Below, piece after piece: positions 46,267 through 54,223 of a stretch of 64,000 nucleotides of DNA. Location of the stretch: assembly GCF_009176645.1 (NCBI RefSeq), contig NZ_AP019007.1, forward strand, positions 2,108,001 through 2,172,000, read 5' to 3'. Source of the stretch: Enterobacter oligotrophicus (GTDB lineage Bacteria; Pseudomonadota; Gammaproteobacteria; Enterobacterales; Enterobacteriaceae). Under the pieces are notes generated by a model that had not been told where the DNA came from, made no database searches, and was given only the letters and a program-made list of their open reading frames with translations. Position numbers and translations under genes: made by a program. Position 1 is the first letter of the stretch; each line of letters begins with the position of its first letter.

Positions 46267-47532
46267 TTAACGAGTCAGCGCCGCAGAGATAATATCCAGT
46301 GCCTTGCGGAACTGAACCTCAGGGATGGTGAGCGGATACAGGAAGCGGATGACGTTGCCATAGACGCCGCAGCTCAGCAGCAACAGCCCTTCCTGCAATG
46401 CACGCGCTTGTACTTCACGGGTGAACTCCGGTGACGGCTGGCCGGTTTGCGGATCGTTAAACTCCACCGCGACCATTGAGCCTTGCGCACGAATATCCGC
46501 GATATACGGGCAACCGTCTTTCGCTTTGTTGAGGACTTCCACCAGGTGGTGACCGAGATGCGCCGCACGCGTGCAGAGGTCCTCTTCGTCAATCACGTCC
46601 AGCACCGCATGAGCTGCCGCAATCGCCAGCGGATTGCCCGCATAGGTTCCACCCAGCCCGCCGGGCGCGGGCGCATCCATCACCTCTGCGCGGCCAGAGA
46701 CCGCAGAGAGCGGCATCCCACCTGCCAGGCTTTTCGCCATGGTGATCAGGTCCGGCTTCACGCAGTGGTTTTCCATCGAGAAGAGTTTGCCGGTACGCGC
46801 GAAGCCAGTTTGTACTTCGTCGGCGATCAGCAAAATTCCGTGGGTATCGCACAGGGCCCGTAACGCCTGCATAAAATCAGCGGGGGCGACGTTGAACCCA
46901 CCCTCACCCTGCACCGGCTCAAGAATGATGGCCGCTACCTGATCCGGCGCGATATCCGCCTTGAAGATACGCTCCAGGCTTTTTAACGCCTCTGCTGTGC
47001 TGACGCCGTGCAGTTCATTCGGATAGTGCGCGTGATACACCGAGCCGGGGAACGGCCCGAAGCCGAGCTTGTACGGCGCGACTTTGCCCGTCAGCGCCAT
47101 GGTCATAAAAGTGCGCCCGTGGAAGGCACCGCCGAAGGTGATAAGACCGGGGCGTTTGGTATATGCGCGGGCAATTTTAACCGCGTTCTCAACCGCCTCT
47201 GCGCCGGTGGAGAAGAACGCCGTTTTCGCCGGGCCGTCAATCGGGACGCGGGCGTTAATGCGCTCAGCGAGCGACACATAGCCTTCGTACGGCACAATCT
47301 GGTACGCCGTATGGGTAAACGCATGGAGCTGTTTTTCGATGGCAGAGATAACTTTTGGATGGCGATGGCCGGTATTCAGCACGGCGATCCCGGCGGCGAA
47401 GTCGATGTACTCGTTGCCTTCCACGTCCCACACCGTGGCGTTTTCGGCTTTATCGGCATAGAAGTTACACATCACGCCGATGCCACGCGGCGTCGCCTGT
47501 AAACGCCGGTCGTTCAGTTCGTTATTTTTCAC
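46267..47532 (-). CDS. 4-aminobutyrate aminotransferase, PuuE/GabT-like
   Basis: Class-III PLP aminotransferase that most likely converts 4-aminobutyrate and 2-oxoglutarate to succinate semialdehyde and glutamate. The 421 residues match the length of E. coli PuuE, and the N-terminal ATPRGIGVMCNF and TAYQIVPYE look more like PuuE than GabT. Asp238 in ADEVQTGFARTG contacts the cofactor and Lys267 in MAKSLAGG forms the Schiff base; EPVQGEGGFNVAP is conserved. It stands alone between livJ and rpoH, a place where E. coli has no such gene. No succinate semialdehyde dehydrogenase is next to it. The exact substrate is inference; other omega-amino acids are possible. Confidence 0.85.
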   Translation of the reverse strand: MKNNELNDRRLQATPRGIGVMCNFYADKAENATVWDVEGNEYIDFAAGIAVLNTGHRHPKVISAIEKQLHAFTHTAYQIVPYEGYVSLAERINARVPIDGPAKTAFFSTGAEAVENAVKIARAYTKRPGLITFGGAFHGRTFMTMALTGKVAPYKLGFGPFPGSVYHAHYPNELHGVSTAEALKSLERIFKADIAPDQVAAIILEPVQGEGGFNVAPADFMQALRALCDTHGILLIADEVQTGFARTGKLFSMENHCVKPDLITMAKSLAGGMPLSAVSGRAEVMDAPAPGGLGGTYAGNPLAIAAAHAVLDVIDEEDLCTRAAHLGHHLVEVLNKAKDGCPYIADIRAQGSMVAVEFNDPQTGQPSPEFTREVQARALQEGLLLLSCGVYGNVIRFLYPLTIPEVQFRKALDIISAALTR

Positions 47533-47620
47533 CCTGTCCCCCTGAGAAAGTCGCCTGCTTAGCGCATCAGTAAGTGTTTGCCAGGGGGGAGAAATTCGCC
47601 AGAGCGGGCGCTAAAAAAAC

Positions 47621-47648
47621 AAAACCCCCGAATTTGCATTCGAGGGTT
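47621..47648 (-). terminator. Terminator after rpoH
   Basis: On the minus strand AACCCTCGAATGCAAATTCG followed by GGGGTT forms a stem with one G-U pair and is followed by TTGTTTTTTT. It lies 20 nt past the rpoH stop codon. Confidence 0.85.
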
Positions 47649-47668
47649 CTCGGTGTACTTCGCGGAAA

Positions 47669-48526
47669 TTACGCTTCGATAGCGGCGCGAAGTTTTTTCA
47701 TGGCGTTCTTTTCAAGCTGACGCACACGTTCAGCGGAGACGCCGTAGCGGTCGGCCAGCTCCTGCAGCGTGGACTTGTTGTCTTCGTCCAGCCAGCGGGC
47801 GCGGATGATGTCCTGACTACGCTCGTCGAGGCCTTCCATCGCATGGGTCAGCTTGTTCGCCGCCTGGTCTTCCCAGTTGTCCTCTTCGATGCCGTCAGCA
47901 AAGTTAGAGGTTTTATCCTGCAGATACAGAACCGGTGCCATCGGCTGGCTGTCGGACGCGTCGTCGTCGGAGGACATATCAAATGTCATGTCCTGCGCGG
48001 CCATACGGGATTCCATCTCGCGGACGTCTTTGCTGGATACACCCAGCTCGCGCGCCACCATTTCCACTTCATCCTGATTGAACCAGCCCAGACGCTGCTT
48101 GGTTTTACGCAGGTTGAAGAACAGTTTGCGTTGCGCTTTTGTCGTGGCGACCTTCACGATACGCCAGTTACGCAGCACGTATTCGTGAATTTCAGCTTTG
48201 ATCCAGTGCACGGCGAAGGAGACCAGTCGCACACCCACTTCCGGGTTAAAGCGACGTACAGCCTTCATCAGACCAATGTTACCTTCCTGAATCAAGTCCG
48301 CCTGCGGCAGGCCATAGCCCGCATAATTACGAGCAATGTGAACAACAAAGCGCAGGTGAGACAGGATCAGCTTCTTCGCTGCTTCCAGATCGCCCTGGTA
48401 ATGCAGCTTTTCAGCAAGCTCCTTTTCTTCCTCGGCCGTTAACATCGGCCAGGTGTTCGCAGCCCGGATGTAAGATTCCAGGTTACCAACAGGGGCTAAA
48501 GCTAAAGTTTGCATTTCTTTGGTCAT
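47669..48526 (-). CDS. rpoH: RNA polymerase sigma-32 factor RpoH
   Basis: Alternative sigma factor that directs transcription of heat-shock chaperone and protease genes. The protein has 285 residues (E. coli 284). Region 2 is seen in [20 protein letters not shown] and [20 protein letters not shown]. The RpoH box [10 protein letters not shown] and the region 4.2 [28 protein letters not shown] (final residues) are present. In E. coli the 5' coding mRNA acts as a thermometer; its near-identity here suggests the same. It lies downstream of ftsYEX in the same direction but has its own promoters. Confidence 0.97.
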   Translation of the reverse strand: MTKEMQTLALAPVGNLESYIRAANTWPMLTAEEEKELAEKLHYQGDLEAAKKLILSHLRFVVHIARNYAGYGLPQADLIQEGNIGLMKAVRRFNPEVGVRLVSFAVHWIKAEIHEYVLRNWRIVKVATTKAQRKLFFNLRKTKQRLGWFNQDEVEMVARELGVSSKDVREMESRMAAQDMTFDMSSDDDASDSQPMAPVLYLQDKTSNFADGIEEDNWEDQAANKLTHAMEGLDERSQDIIRARWLDEDNKSTLQELADRYGVSAERVRQLEKNAMKKLRAAIEA

Positions 48527-48622
48527 TCATTCCTCTCAATGTTTCTTCTGGTCCAGGTTGTCCCCGTCAGGCAACAACCATGCCAAAGCGTTTGAGCAAC
48601 GAGATTAGCACTCACTCTTTTA

Positions 48623-48650
48623 TCAGACAGTGATTTTATCCACAAGTTCC
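48623..48650 (-). promoter_or_regulatory. Sigma-E-type rpoH promoter overlapping a DnaA box
   Basis: On the minus strand GGAACTT (48650-48644) and GTCTGA (48628-48623) are 15 nt apart, a good sigma-E promoter like E. coli rpoH P3. A perfect DnaA box TTATCCACA sits on the plus strand at 48636-48644 within it. It lies about 95-125 nt upstream of rpoH and should supply sigma-32 at extreme temperature. Confidence 0.78.
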
Positions 48651-48724
48651 AGGTGCAACGGTGAATAAATTACGCACAAAATGTGACATGGAAATGATAA
48701 TGCGGGGAAGAGGCAACAGGGACT

Positions 48725-48767
48725 CTTTCCCTGCAGAGCGAACATCTCGGTGCAGGGAAAGATTATA
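48725..48767 (-). promoter_or_regulatory. Extended -10 rpoH promoter followed by an 11-bp hairpin
   Basis: On the minus strand GTGGTATAAT (TATAAT at 48767-48762) is an extended -10 just 12 nt past the ftsX stop codon, matching the position of E. coli rpoH P1. It is followed at once by the perfect inverted repeat CTTTCCCTGCA / TGCAGGGAAAG (48761-48751 and 48735-48725) with a 15-nt loop. The hairpin could belong to the P1 leader or help end ftsX transcripts. Confidence 0.62.
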
Positions 48768-48778
48768 CCACGCTTTTA

Positions 48779-49834
48779 TTAGTCGGGAGTAAAGTGACGT
48801 AAATGTTGCACAGTTGCCAGCCATGCGGCTATCCAGCCAATCATGGAGCAGACCAGCAGCAACAACAGGCACTCATCGAACCCTAAGCCACTGATATCAA
48901 ACTTCGTTCCGAAAACCTGCGCCACTTCGGTGACGGCAGACGAAAGCCGCATCACCAAAATTTCTGACAAAATCAATGAAAGAAATGCACCCGAAAAACC
49001 TAATAACGCACCACCGTAGAGGAACGGGCGGAGGATGAAACCATCCGTCGCACCAATCAGTTTCTGCACGTTGATGGTGTCGCGACGGGCGAAGATGCTC
49101 AGGCGCACGCTGTTACCGATGACGAGGAACACCGCCGCTACCATCAGTACGCCAATCATTGCCGCCACACGGCCCACCAGCCCGGTCAGGGCAGAGAGGC
49201 GCGCAAACCAGCTGTCGTCCATGCGCACTTCATCAATCCCGTTGATGCGGGTGATACGGTCGCGCAGGGTATTAAGCGAGTCGGTGCCCTGGAAATCGAG
49301 CTTCGGGATCACTACCGCCACGGCAGGCAACGGGTTCTCTTCGAGCATATCCAGCGCACCGCCAAAGCCGGACCAGTTGCGGAACTCACCCAGCGCTTCA
49401 TCGCGCGAAAGATAGTTAACCTTCTCCACACCCTGTTCGGCCTGGATTTGCCCGACCACCTGCGCCGCCGCGTTATCGTCGAGCGCCTTGTCCAGATAAA
49501 CGGTGATCTGCGGCGACGGGTAATACTGCGATGCCGCCTGATTCACGTTCTTGTAAACCATGTAGCAGACACTCGGCAGCGTCAGGGAGATGGCGATAAC
49601 CATCACCGTCAGGAACGTCGCCAGCGGTTTGCTTTTCAAATCCTGCAGCGCGCCGTGGAAAGCGTAGCGCACCTGCTCGTTGAAGACGTTGGTCTTGCGG
49701 GAATTTGGCTTCGGCGCGGCTTTCGCACGCTTCGGCGCATTGCGATTGCTGTCACCGCCGCCCTGCGGCTTGCGGAAACGGTCAAACCGGTTGCTGAACT
49801 GCCGAATCTGGTTTATTGCATCACGCTTATTCAC
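48779..49834 (-). CDS. ftsX: Cell division protein FtsX
   Basis: Inner-membrane partner of FtsE; the complex activates periplasmic amidases through EnvC at the septum. The protein is 351 residues (E. coli 352), with a cytoplasmic basic N-terminus, one helix near residue 75, a large periplasmic loop and three C-terminal helices. The gene overlaps ftsE by 8 nt, as the last gene of ftsYEX. Confidence 0.96.
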   Translation of the reverse strand: MNKRDAINQIRQFSNRFDRFRKPQGGGDSNRNAPKRAKAAPKPNSRKTNVFNEQVRYAFHGALQDLKSKPLATFLTVMVIAISLTLPSVCYMVYKNVNQAASQYYPSPQITVYLDKALDDNAAAQVVGQIQAEQGVEKVNYLSRDEALGEFRNWSGFGGALDMLEENPLPAVAVVIPKLDFQGTDSLNTLRDRITRINGIDEVRMDDSWFARLSALTGLVGRVAAMIGVLMVAAVFLVIGNSVRLSIFARRDTINVQKLIGATDGFILRPFLYGGALLGFSGAFLSLILSEILVMRLSSAVTEVAQVFGTKFDISGLGFDECLLLLLVCSMIGWIAAWLATVQHLRHFTPD

Positions 49835-50492
49835 CGTGGCCTCCGTGCAAATGACCGTCGCTCAGGGTCAGCATGCGGTACGAACGACGGGAGATCAGCC
49901 CGATGTCGTGCGTCGCCATTAATACCGTGACCCCCACGCGGTTAAATTCCTCAAACAGACGCAAAATCCCTTCGGACAAGGCGTCGTCCAGGTTACCGGT
50001 CGGTTCATCCGCCAGCAACACGGCAGGCTTGTTCACCACCGCACGGGCAATGCCCACACGCTGCTGTTCACCGCCGGAAAGCTGGATTGGGAAGTTCTTC
50101 GCTTTGTCCAGCAGCCCGACCTTATCCAGCGCCGCAGAGACGCGACGGCGGATGTCATCATAGCTGGCACCGGCAATAATCAGCGGGATAGCGACGTTAT
50201 CAAAAACGGTGCGATCCATCAGCAGGTGGTGATCCTGGAAAATCATGCCAATCTGACGACGCAGGAACGGCACTTCACGGTTTTTCAGGCGGCTGATGTC
50301 GTGGCCGCTGAAAAAGATTTTCCCGGCGCTGGGCCGTTCGATCCCACAGATCAGCTTGAGCAGGGTACTTTTCCCCGCGCCGGAATGGCCGGTCAGGAAT
50401 GCCATCTCGCCTGGCTGCAGGTGGAATGTCACCCCCTGCAGCGCTTGTCTCCCACCGAGATAGGCCTTGCTGACGTGTTCAAAGCGAATCAT
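49827..50492 (-). CDS. ftsE: Cell division ATP-binding protein FtsE
   Basis: ABC-type ATPase of the FtsEX complex, 221 residues (E. coli 222). Walker [10 protein letters not shown], signature [14 protein letters not shown] and Walker [13 protein letters not shown] are visible. It lies 2 nt downstream of ftsY and overlaps ftsX. It drives conformational change in FtsX rather than import of a solute. Confidence 0.97.
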   Translation of the reverse strand: MIRFEHVSKAYLGGRQALQGVTFHLQPGEMAFLTGHSGAGKSTLLKLICGIERPSAGKIFFSGHDISRLKNREVPFLRRQIGMIFQDHHLLMDRTVFDNVAIPLIIAGASYDDIRRRVSAALDKVGLLDKAKNFPIQLSGGEQQRVGIARAVVNKPAVLLADEPTGNLDDALSEGILRLFEEFNRVGVTVLMATHDIGLISRRSYRMLTLSDGHLHGGHGE

Positions 50493-50494
50493 TG

Positions 50495-51955
50495 TTAGTC
50501 CTCTCGGGCAAATAATGCCTCAATAAAGTCGTCCGCCTTAAACGGACGCAAATCCTCAATACGCTCGCCCACACCGATGTAACGGATAGGAATGCCGAAC
50601 TGATCGGCCACGGAGAAGATCACCCCACCTTTGGCGGTGCCGTCCAGCTTGGTCAGCGTGATCCCCGTCAATCCTACCGCTTCATGGAACAGCTTCGCCT
50701 GGCTAACAGCGTTCTGTCCGGTGCTGGCATCAATAGTCAGCATAATTTCATGCGGTGCGTCTTCGTCCAGCTTCTTCATGACGCGGACGATTTTCTTCAA
50801 CTCTTCCATCAGGTGCGCTTTGTTCTGCAAACGCCCTGCGGTATCGGCAATCAGCACGTCCACATTGCGCGACTTCGCCGCCTGGATGGCATCGAAGATC
50901 ACAGATGCGGAATCCGCACCGGTATGCTGGGCAATCACCGGGATGTTGTTGCGCTGGCCCCAGACCTGCAGTTGCTCAACCGCCGCCGCACGGAAGGTAT
51001 CGCCCGCCGCCAGCATCACCGATTTACCCTGCTGCTCGAACTGACGCGCCAGCTTGCCGATGGTGGTGGTTTTCCCCACACCGTTGACGCCAACCATCAG
51101 AATAACAAAAGGCGTTTTGCCTTCAATATTAAGTGGTTCGTCAACTTTTGCGAGAATTTCACCCATCTCGTCTTTCAGCAGGCCGTACAGCGCTTCGGCA
51201 TCGCGCAGCTGTTTGCGGCTCGCCCCTTCGGTCAGGTTGGCGATAATCTTACGGGTGGTTTCGACACCCACGTCCGCAATCAGCAGTTGCTCTTCCAGCT
51301 CTTCAAACAGATCGTCGTCGATCTTTTTGCCGCGGAAAAGACTGATAAATCCGGAACCTAAGTTTTCTTTGGTTTTCAGCAGGCTACGTTTCAGGCGAGC
51401 GAAGAAACCTTCTTTGGTCGGTTTTTCCTGTTCCTGAACGATTTCCGCTTCGGCCTGTTCTTCCACCGGCACGACGATAACCGCTTCTTCCGCGGCTTCT
51501 GCCGCCAGCGCCTGGGCTTCCAGCTCTTCGTCGGTCAGCTCTGGCTCCAGGGCCGCTTCTTCTTCTACCGCCTCAACGATTTCAACGGTTTCCGCTTCGG
51601 CCTGCCACTCTTCGGCAGAAATTGCTTCGGCTTTCACCTCTTCCGGCAGCGGCAGCTCTTCGTGTTCGATAACGGCCTGCGGCGCTTCGGTAACGGCTTC
51701 GATGACGACCGGTTCTGGCTTCTCACTCTCCTGAACCTGTTCAGTGACCTCAACCACCTCTTGTGCAAAGGATTCAATCTCTTCTTTGCTGTGGGCAGGC
51801 TCTTCCGCTTCGACAACCGCAGCGGTCTCTACAGGCGTTTCAGGCTGTGACTGCTCTTCTACAACCTGTTGTTCTTCGGTTTTCTGTTCTGTTTCTTGCT
51901 CTTTTTCACCGAAACCCAGCCAGGAAAAGAAGCCACGTTTTTTTTGTTTTGCCAT
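50495..51955 (-). CDS. ftsY: Signal recognition particle receptor FtsY
   Basis: GTPase that docks SRP-ribosome complexes at the membrane for co-translational insertion. The protein is 486 residues (E. coli 497). A basic membrane-contact N-terminus (MAKQKKRGFFSWLGFGEKEQ) precedes a long Glu- and Ala-rich acidic A domain (about 20-185), the part that varies most between species. The NG domain carries GVNGVGKTT, DTAGRLQNK and TKLDGTAKGG. It is the first gene of ftsYEX, divergent from rsmD. Confidence 0.97.
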   Translation of the reverse strand: MAKQKKRGFFSWLGFGEKEQETEQKTEEQQVVEEQSQPETPVETAAVVEAEEPAHSKEEIESFAQEVVEVTEQVQESEKPEPVVIEAVTEAPQAVIEHEELPLPEEVKAEAISAEEWQAEAETVEIVEAVEEEAALEPELTDEELEAQALAAEAAEEAVIVVPVEEQAEAEIVQEQEKPTKEGFFARLKRSLLKTKENLGSGFISLFRGKKIDDDLFEELEEQLLIADVGVETTRKIIANLTEGASRKQLRDAEALYGLLKDEMGEILAKVDEPLNIEGKTPFVILMVGVNGVGKTTTIGKLARQFEQQGKSVMLAAGDTFRAAAVEQLQVWGQRNNIPVIAQHTGADSASVIFDAIQAAKSRNVDVLIADTAGRLQNKAHLMEELKKIVRVMKKLDEDAPHEIMLTIDASTGQNAVSQAKLFHEAVGLTGITLTKLDGTAKGGVIFSVADQFGIPIRYIGVGERIEDLRPFKADDFIEALFARED

Positions 51956-52082
51956 CTGCGACTACACTCCTCGCGGCGCTATATACATGGAAGCTAAAAA
52001 AATGATGAAATAGTCTAACACTTTACTTAATTGACATCACCGCCCGCAATCGCAGGCCAATTGTTAACAGAGCTTTCCTGAG

Positions 52083-52685
52083 ATGAAGAAACCCACCCGC
52101 GCCCCGGCCGGTCAAATTCGAATTATTGGCGGTCAGTGGCGAGGCCGGAAATTACCGGTGCCGGACAGCCCCGGTTTACGCCCCACCACCGACCGCGTGC
52201 GCGAGACGCTGTTTAACTGGCTGGCCCCGTCAATGGTAGACGCCCATTGCCTGGACTGCTTCGCCGGAAGCGGCGCATTAGGGCTGGAAGCGCTGTCGCG
52301 CTATGCCGCCAGCGCCACACTTCTGGAGATGGAGCGCGGCGTTGCGCAGACGCTGCAGCAAAATCTGGCGACGCTGAAAGCCACCAACGCAAAAGTGGTG
52401 AACACCAATACGCTGAGTTTTCTCGCGCAAAAGGGCACGCCGCACAACGTGGTCTTTGTCGACCCGCCGTTCCGCAAGGGGCTGCTGGAAGAGACGTTAT
52501 CCCTGCTGGAGCAAAATGGCTGGCTGGCGGATGACGCGCTTATTTATGTAGAGAGTGAAGTGGAAAACGGTTTACCGCCGGTGCCCGTGCACTGGGATTT
52601 GCACCGCGAAAAAGTGGCAGGCCAGGTCGCTTATCGTCTGTATCACCGTCAGGCACAAGGAGGCTCCGATGCCGGTACTGATTAA
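52083..52685 (+). CDS. rsmD: 16S rRNA (guanine-966-N2)-methyltransferase RsmD
   Basis: SAM-dependent enzyme that methylates G966 of 16S rRNA in the 30S subunit. The protein has 200 residues (E. coli 198). The SAM-binding CLDCFAGSGALGLEALSR and the catalytic VFVDPPFRKG motif are clear. It is divergent from ftsY, and its end overlaps the start of yhhL by 17 nt. Confidence 0.96.
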   Translation: MKKPTRAPAGQIRIIGGQWRGRKLPVPDSPGLRPTTDRVRETLFNWLAPSMVDAHCLDCFAGSGALGLEALSRYAASATLLEMERGVAQTLQQNLATLKATNAKVVNTNTLSFLAQKGTPHNVVFVDPPFRKGLLEETLSLLEQNGWLADDALIYVESEVENGLPPVPVHWDLHREKVAGQVAYRLYHRQAQGGSDAGTD

Positions 52686-52950
52686 CCTGGGACGTTTACT
52701 GATGCTGGGCGTCTGGGCGTTTTTGATTTTGAATCTGGTGCACCCGTTCCCGCGCCCGATGAACATTTTCGTTAACGTCGCGCTGATTTTCACCTCATTC
52801 ATGCATGCCCTGCAGATGGTGATGCTGAAAAACGGCCTGCCGAAAGATGGCCCACAGATGACCGGCTGGCAGCAGCTACGGGTGTTTATTTTCGGCGTGT
52901 TTGAACTGCTGGTGTGGATGAAAAAGTTTAAGGCGCAGGTGAAGAAGTAA
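52669..52950 (+). CDS. yhhL: DUF1145 membrane protein YhhL
   Basis: Small inner-membrane protein, 93 residues from MPVLINLGRLLML, with about three hydrophobic helices (near 5-22, 28-50 and 70-85) and a basic C-terminus. I chose the ATG at 52669 because a perfect AGGAGG lies before it, inside rsmD, and it matches E. coli YhhL (89 residues). Overlap with rsmD suggests coupled translation. Function unknown. Confidence 0.88.
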   Translation: MPVLINLGRLLMLGVWAFLILNLVHPFPRPMNIFVNVALIFTSFMHALQMVMLKNGLPKDGPQMTGWQQLRVFIFGVFELLVWMKKFKAQVKK

Positions 52951-52952
52951 CA

Positions 52953-53028
52953 CCCTCACCCTAACCCTCTCCCAGAGGGAGAGGGGACGATTACACCCTC
53001 TCCCTCTGGGAGAGGGCCGGGGTGAGGG
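52953..53028. repeat. Inverted pair of GGGAGAGGG palindromic repeats, copies 7 and 8
   Basis: Copy 7 (52953-52985, CCCTCACCCTAACCCTCTCC onward) and copy 8 (52996-53028, ending GGCCGGGGTGAGGG) face each other around a 10-nt GGACGATTAC-like spacer. Their arms of about 33 nt are almost fully complementary, so one long hairpin can form as well as two short ones. The pair fills the gap between the convergent genes yhhL and yhhM. Confidence 0.88.
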
Positions 53029-53032
53029 AAAA

Positions 53033-53392
53033 TTACTGCTCCGATTCAAACCCTTCAAACCGCGATCCTTTATAGCTCAGCGTCCCTTTCTCTCCCACCG
53101 TCAGTTGATGGTACTGCTGCGCGTCCAGACGAAAAGTCATCTCCAGCCCGCCGGTTTCCGGCTTAAAGCTCGCGTCATAGCGCATCGTGGTTCCCGCAGG
53201 CGTCACCTGCTGCTGGCGGGAACGGCGGTCATTGAGCGCTTTCTCGCGTTTGTTCGTCACCACCACGCGCTTTTGCAGCAGCGGCGCGGCGTCATTGTCC
53301 GCTTTCTCGCGGCGCTGTTGCACGAAACGGAACGAGGCGGCAATGACGATGATCGCCACCACGATAATGAAAAACAGCGGCATCTTGCTCAT
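53033..53392 (-). CDS. yhhM: DUF2500 protein YhhM
   Basis: 119 residues, as in E. coli. One N-terminal transmembrane helix (MPLFFIIVVAIIVIAASF, about residues 4-21) anchors a small domain of about 90 residues that is predicted to be soluble. No catalytic motif is recognisable. It is a lone gene with repeats at its 3' end, divergent from yhhN. Function unknown. Confidence 0.9.
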   Translation of the reverse strand: MSKMPLFFIIVVAIIVIAASFRFVQQRREKADNDAAPLLQKRVVVTNKREKALNDRRSRQQQVTPAGTTMRYDASFKPETGGLEMTFRLDAQQYHQLTVGEKGTLSYKGSRFEGFESEQ

Positions 53393-53520
53393 TTAAAAAT
53401 CCCATCAGATTATGCGGAAATCAGGATACCTTGCCTGCCCCGGCATTGCCAAACGCCCGCCCGCGTCACTACACTGGATCAGAAACTGATTTTCAGCCTT
53501 AACAGATACAGGGAGTTAAT

Positions 53521-54147
53521 ATGCTTTGGTCATTTATCGCCGTCTGTTTGTCCGCATGGCTTTTTGTCGATGCGTCGTACCGCGGCCCTGCCTGGCAGCG
53601 CTGGTTGTTTAAACCCGTCACGTTGCTGCTCCTGCTGTTGCTGGCCTGGCAGGCACCGATGTTTAACGCCATCAGCTATCTGGTGCTTGCAGGGCTGTGC
53701 GCGTCGTTGATTGGTGATGCCTTAACTCTGCTGCCGCGCCAGCGTCTGCTGTATGCCGTGGGCGCGTTCTTCCTGTCGCATCTGCTTTATACCATCTACT
53801 TTGCCAGCCAGATGACGCTCTCTTTCTTCTGGCCACTGCCGCTGGTGTTGCTGGTGATTGGCGCGCTGCTGATCGCGGTGATCTGGACGCGTCTGGAAGA
53901 GATGCGTCTGCCGGTCTGTACGTTTATCGCCATGACGCTGGTGATGGTGTGGCTGGCGGGCGAGCTGTGGTTCTTCCGTCCAACGTCGCAGGCGATGTCC
54001 GCCTTCTTCGGTGCAGCGCTGTTGTTACTCGGTAATATCGTCTGGCTGGGCAGCCATTATCGCCGCCGCTTCCGCGCGGATAACGCGATTTCCGCCGCCT
54101 GTTACTTTGCCGGACACTTCCTGATTGTGCGTTCGCTGTATATCTAA
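53521..54147 (+). CDS. yhhN: YhhN/TMEM86-family membrane protein
   Basis: 208 residues, about eight hydrophobic helices, same length as E. coli YhhN. The family includes mammalian TMEM86 lysoplasmalogenases and the conserved [15 protein letters not shown] segment is present, but the bacterial substrate is not established. Its stop codon is 7 nt before the -35 of zntA. Confidence 0.9.
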   Translation: MLWSFIAVCLSAWLFVDASYRGPAWQRWLFKPVTLLLLLLLAWQAPMFNAISYLVLAGLCASLIGDALTLLPRQRLLYAVGAFFLSHLLYTIYFASQMTLSFFWPLPLVLLVIGALLIAVIWTRLEEMRLPVCTFIAMTLVMVWLAGELWFFRPTSQAMSAFFGAALLLLGNIVWLGSHYRRRFRADNAISAACYFAGHFLIVRSLYI

Positions 54148-54154
54148 ATAACGC

Positions 54155-54186
54155 TTGACTCTGGAGTCGACTCCAGAGTGTATGCT
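54155..54186 (+). promoter_or_regulatory. zntA promoter with ZntR operator
   Basis: TTGACT (54155-54160) and TATGCT (54181-54186) are separated by 20 bp, the long spacer typical of MerR-family promoters. The spacer holds the palindrome ACTCTGGAGTC-GACTCCAGAGT (54158-54179). Zinc-bound ZntR should twist the DNA and activate zntA. zntR itself is not in the window. Confidence 0.92.
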
Positions 54187-54223
54187 GCGGTTAATGAGAA
54201 AATTATCATTACCGGAGACTGCC

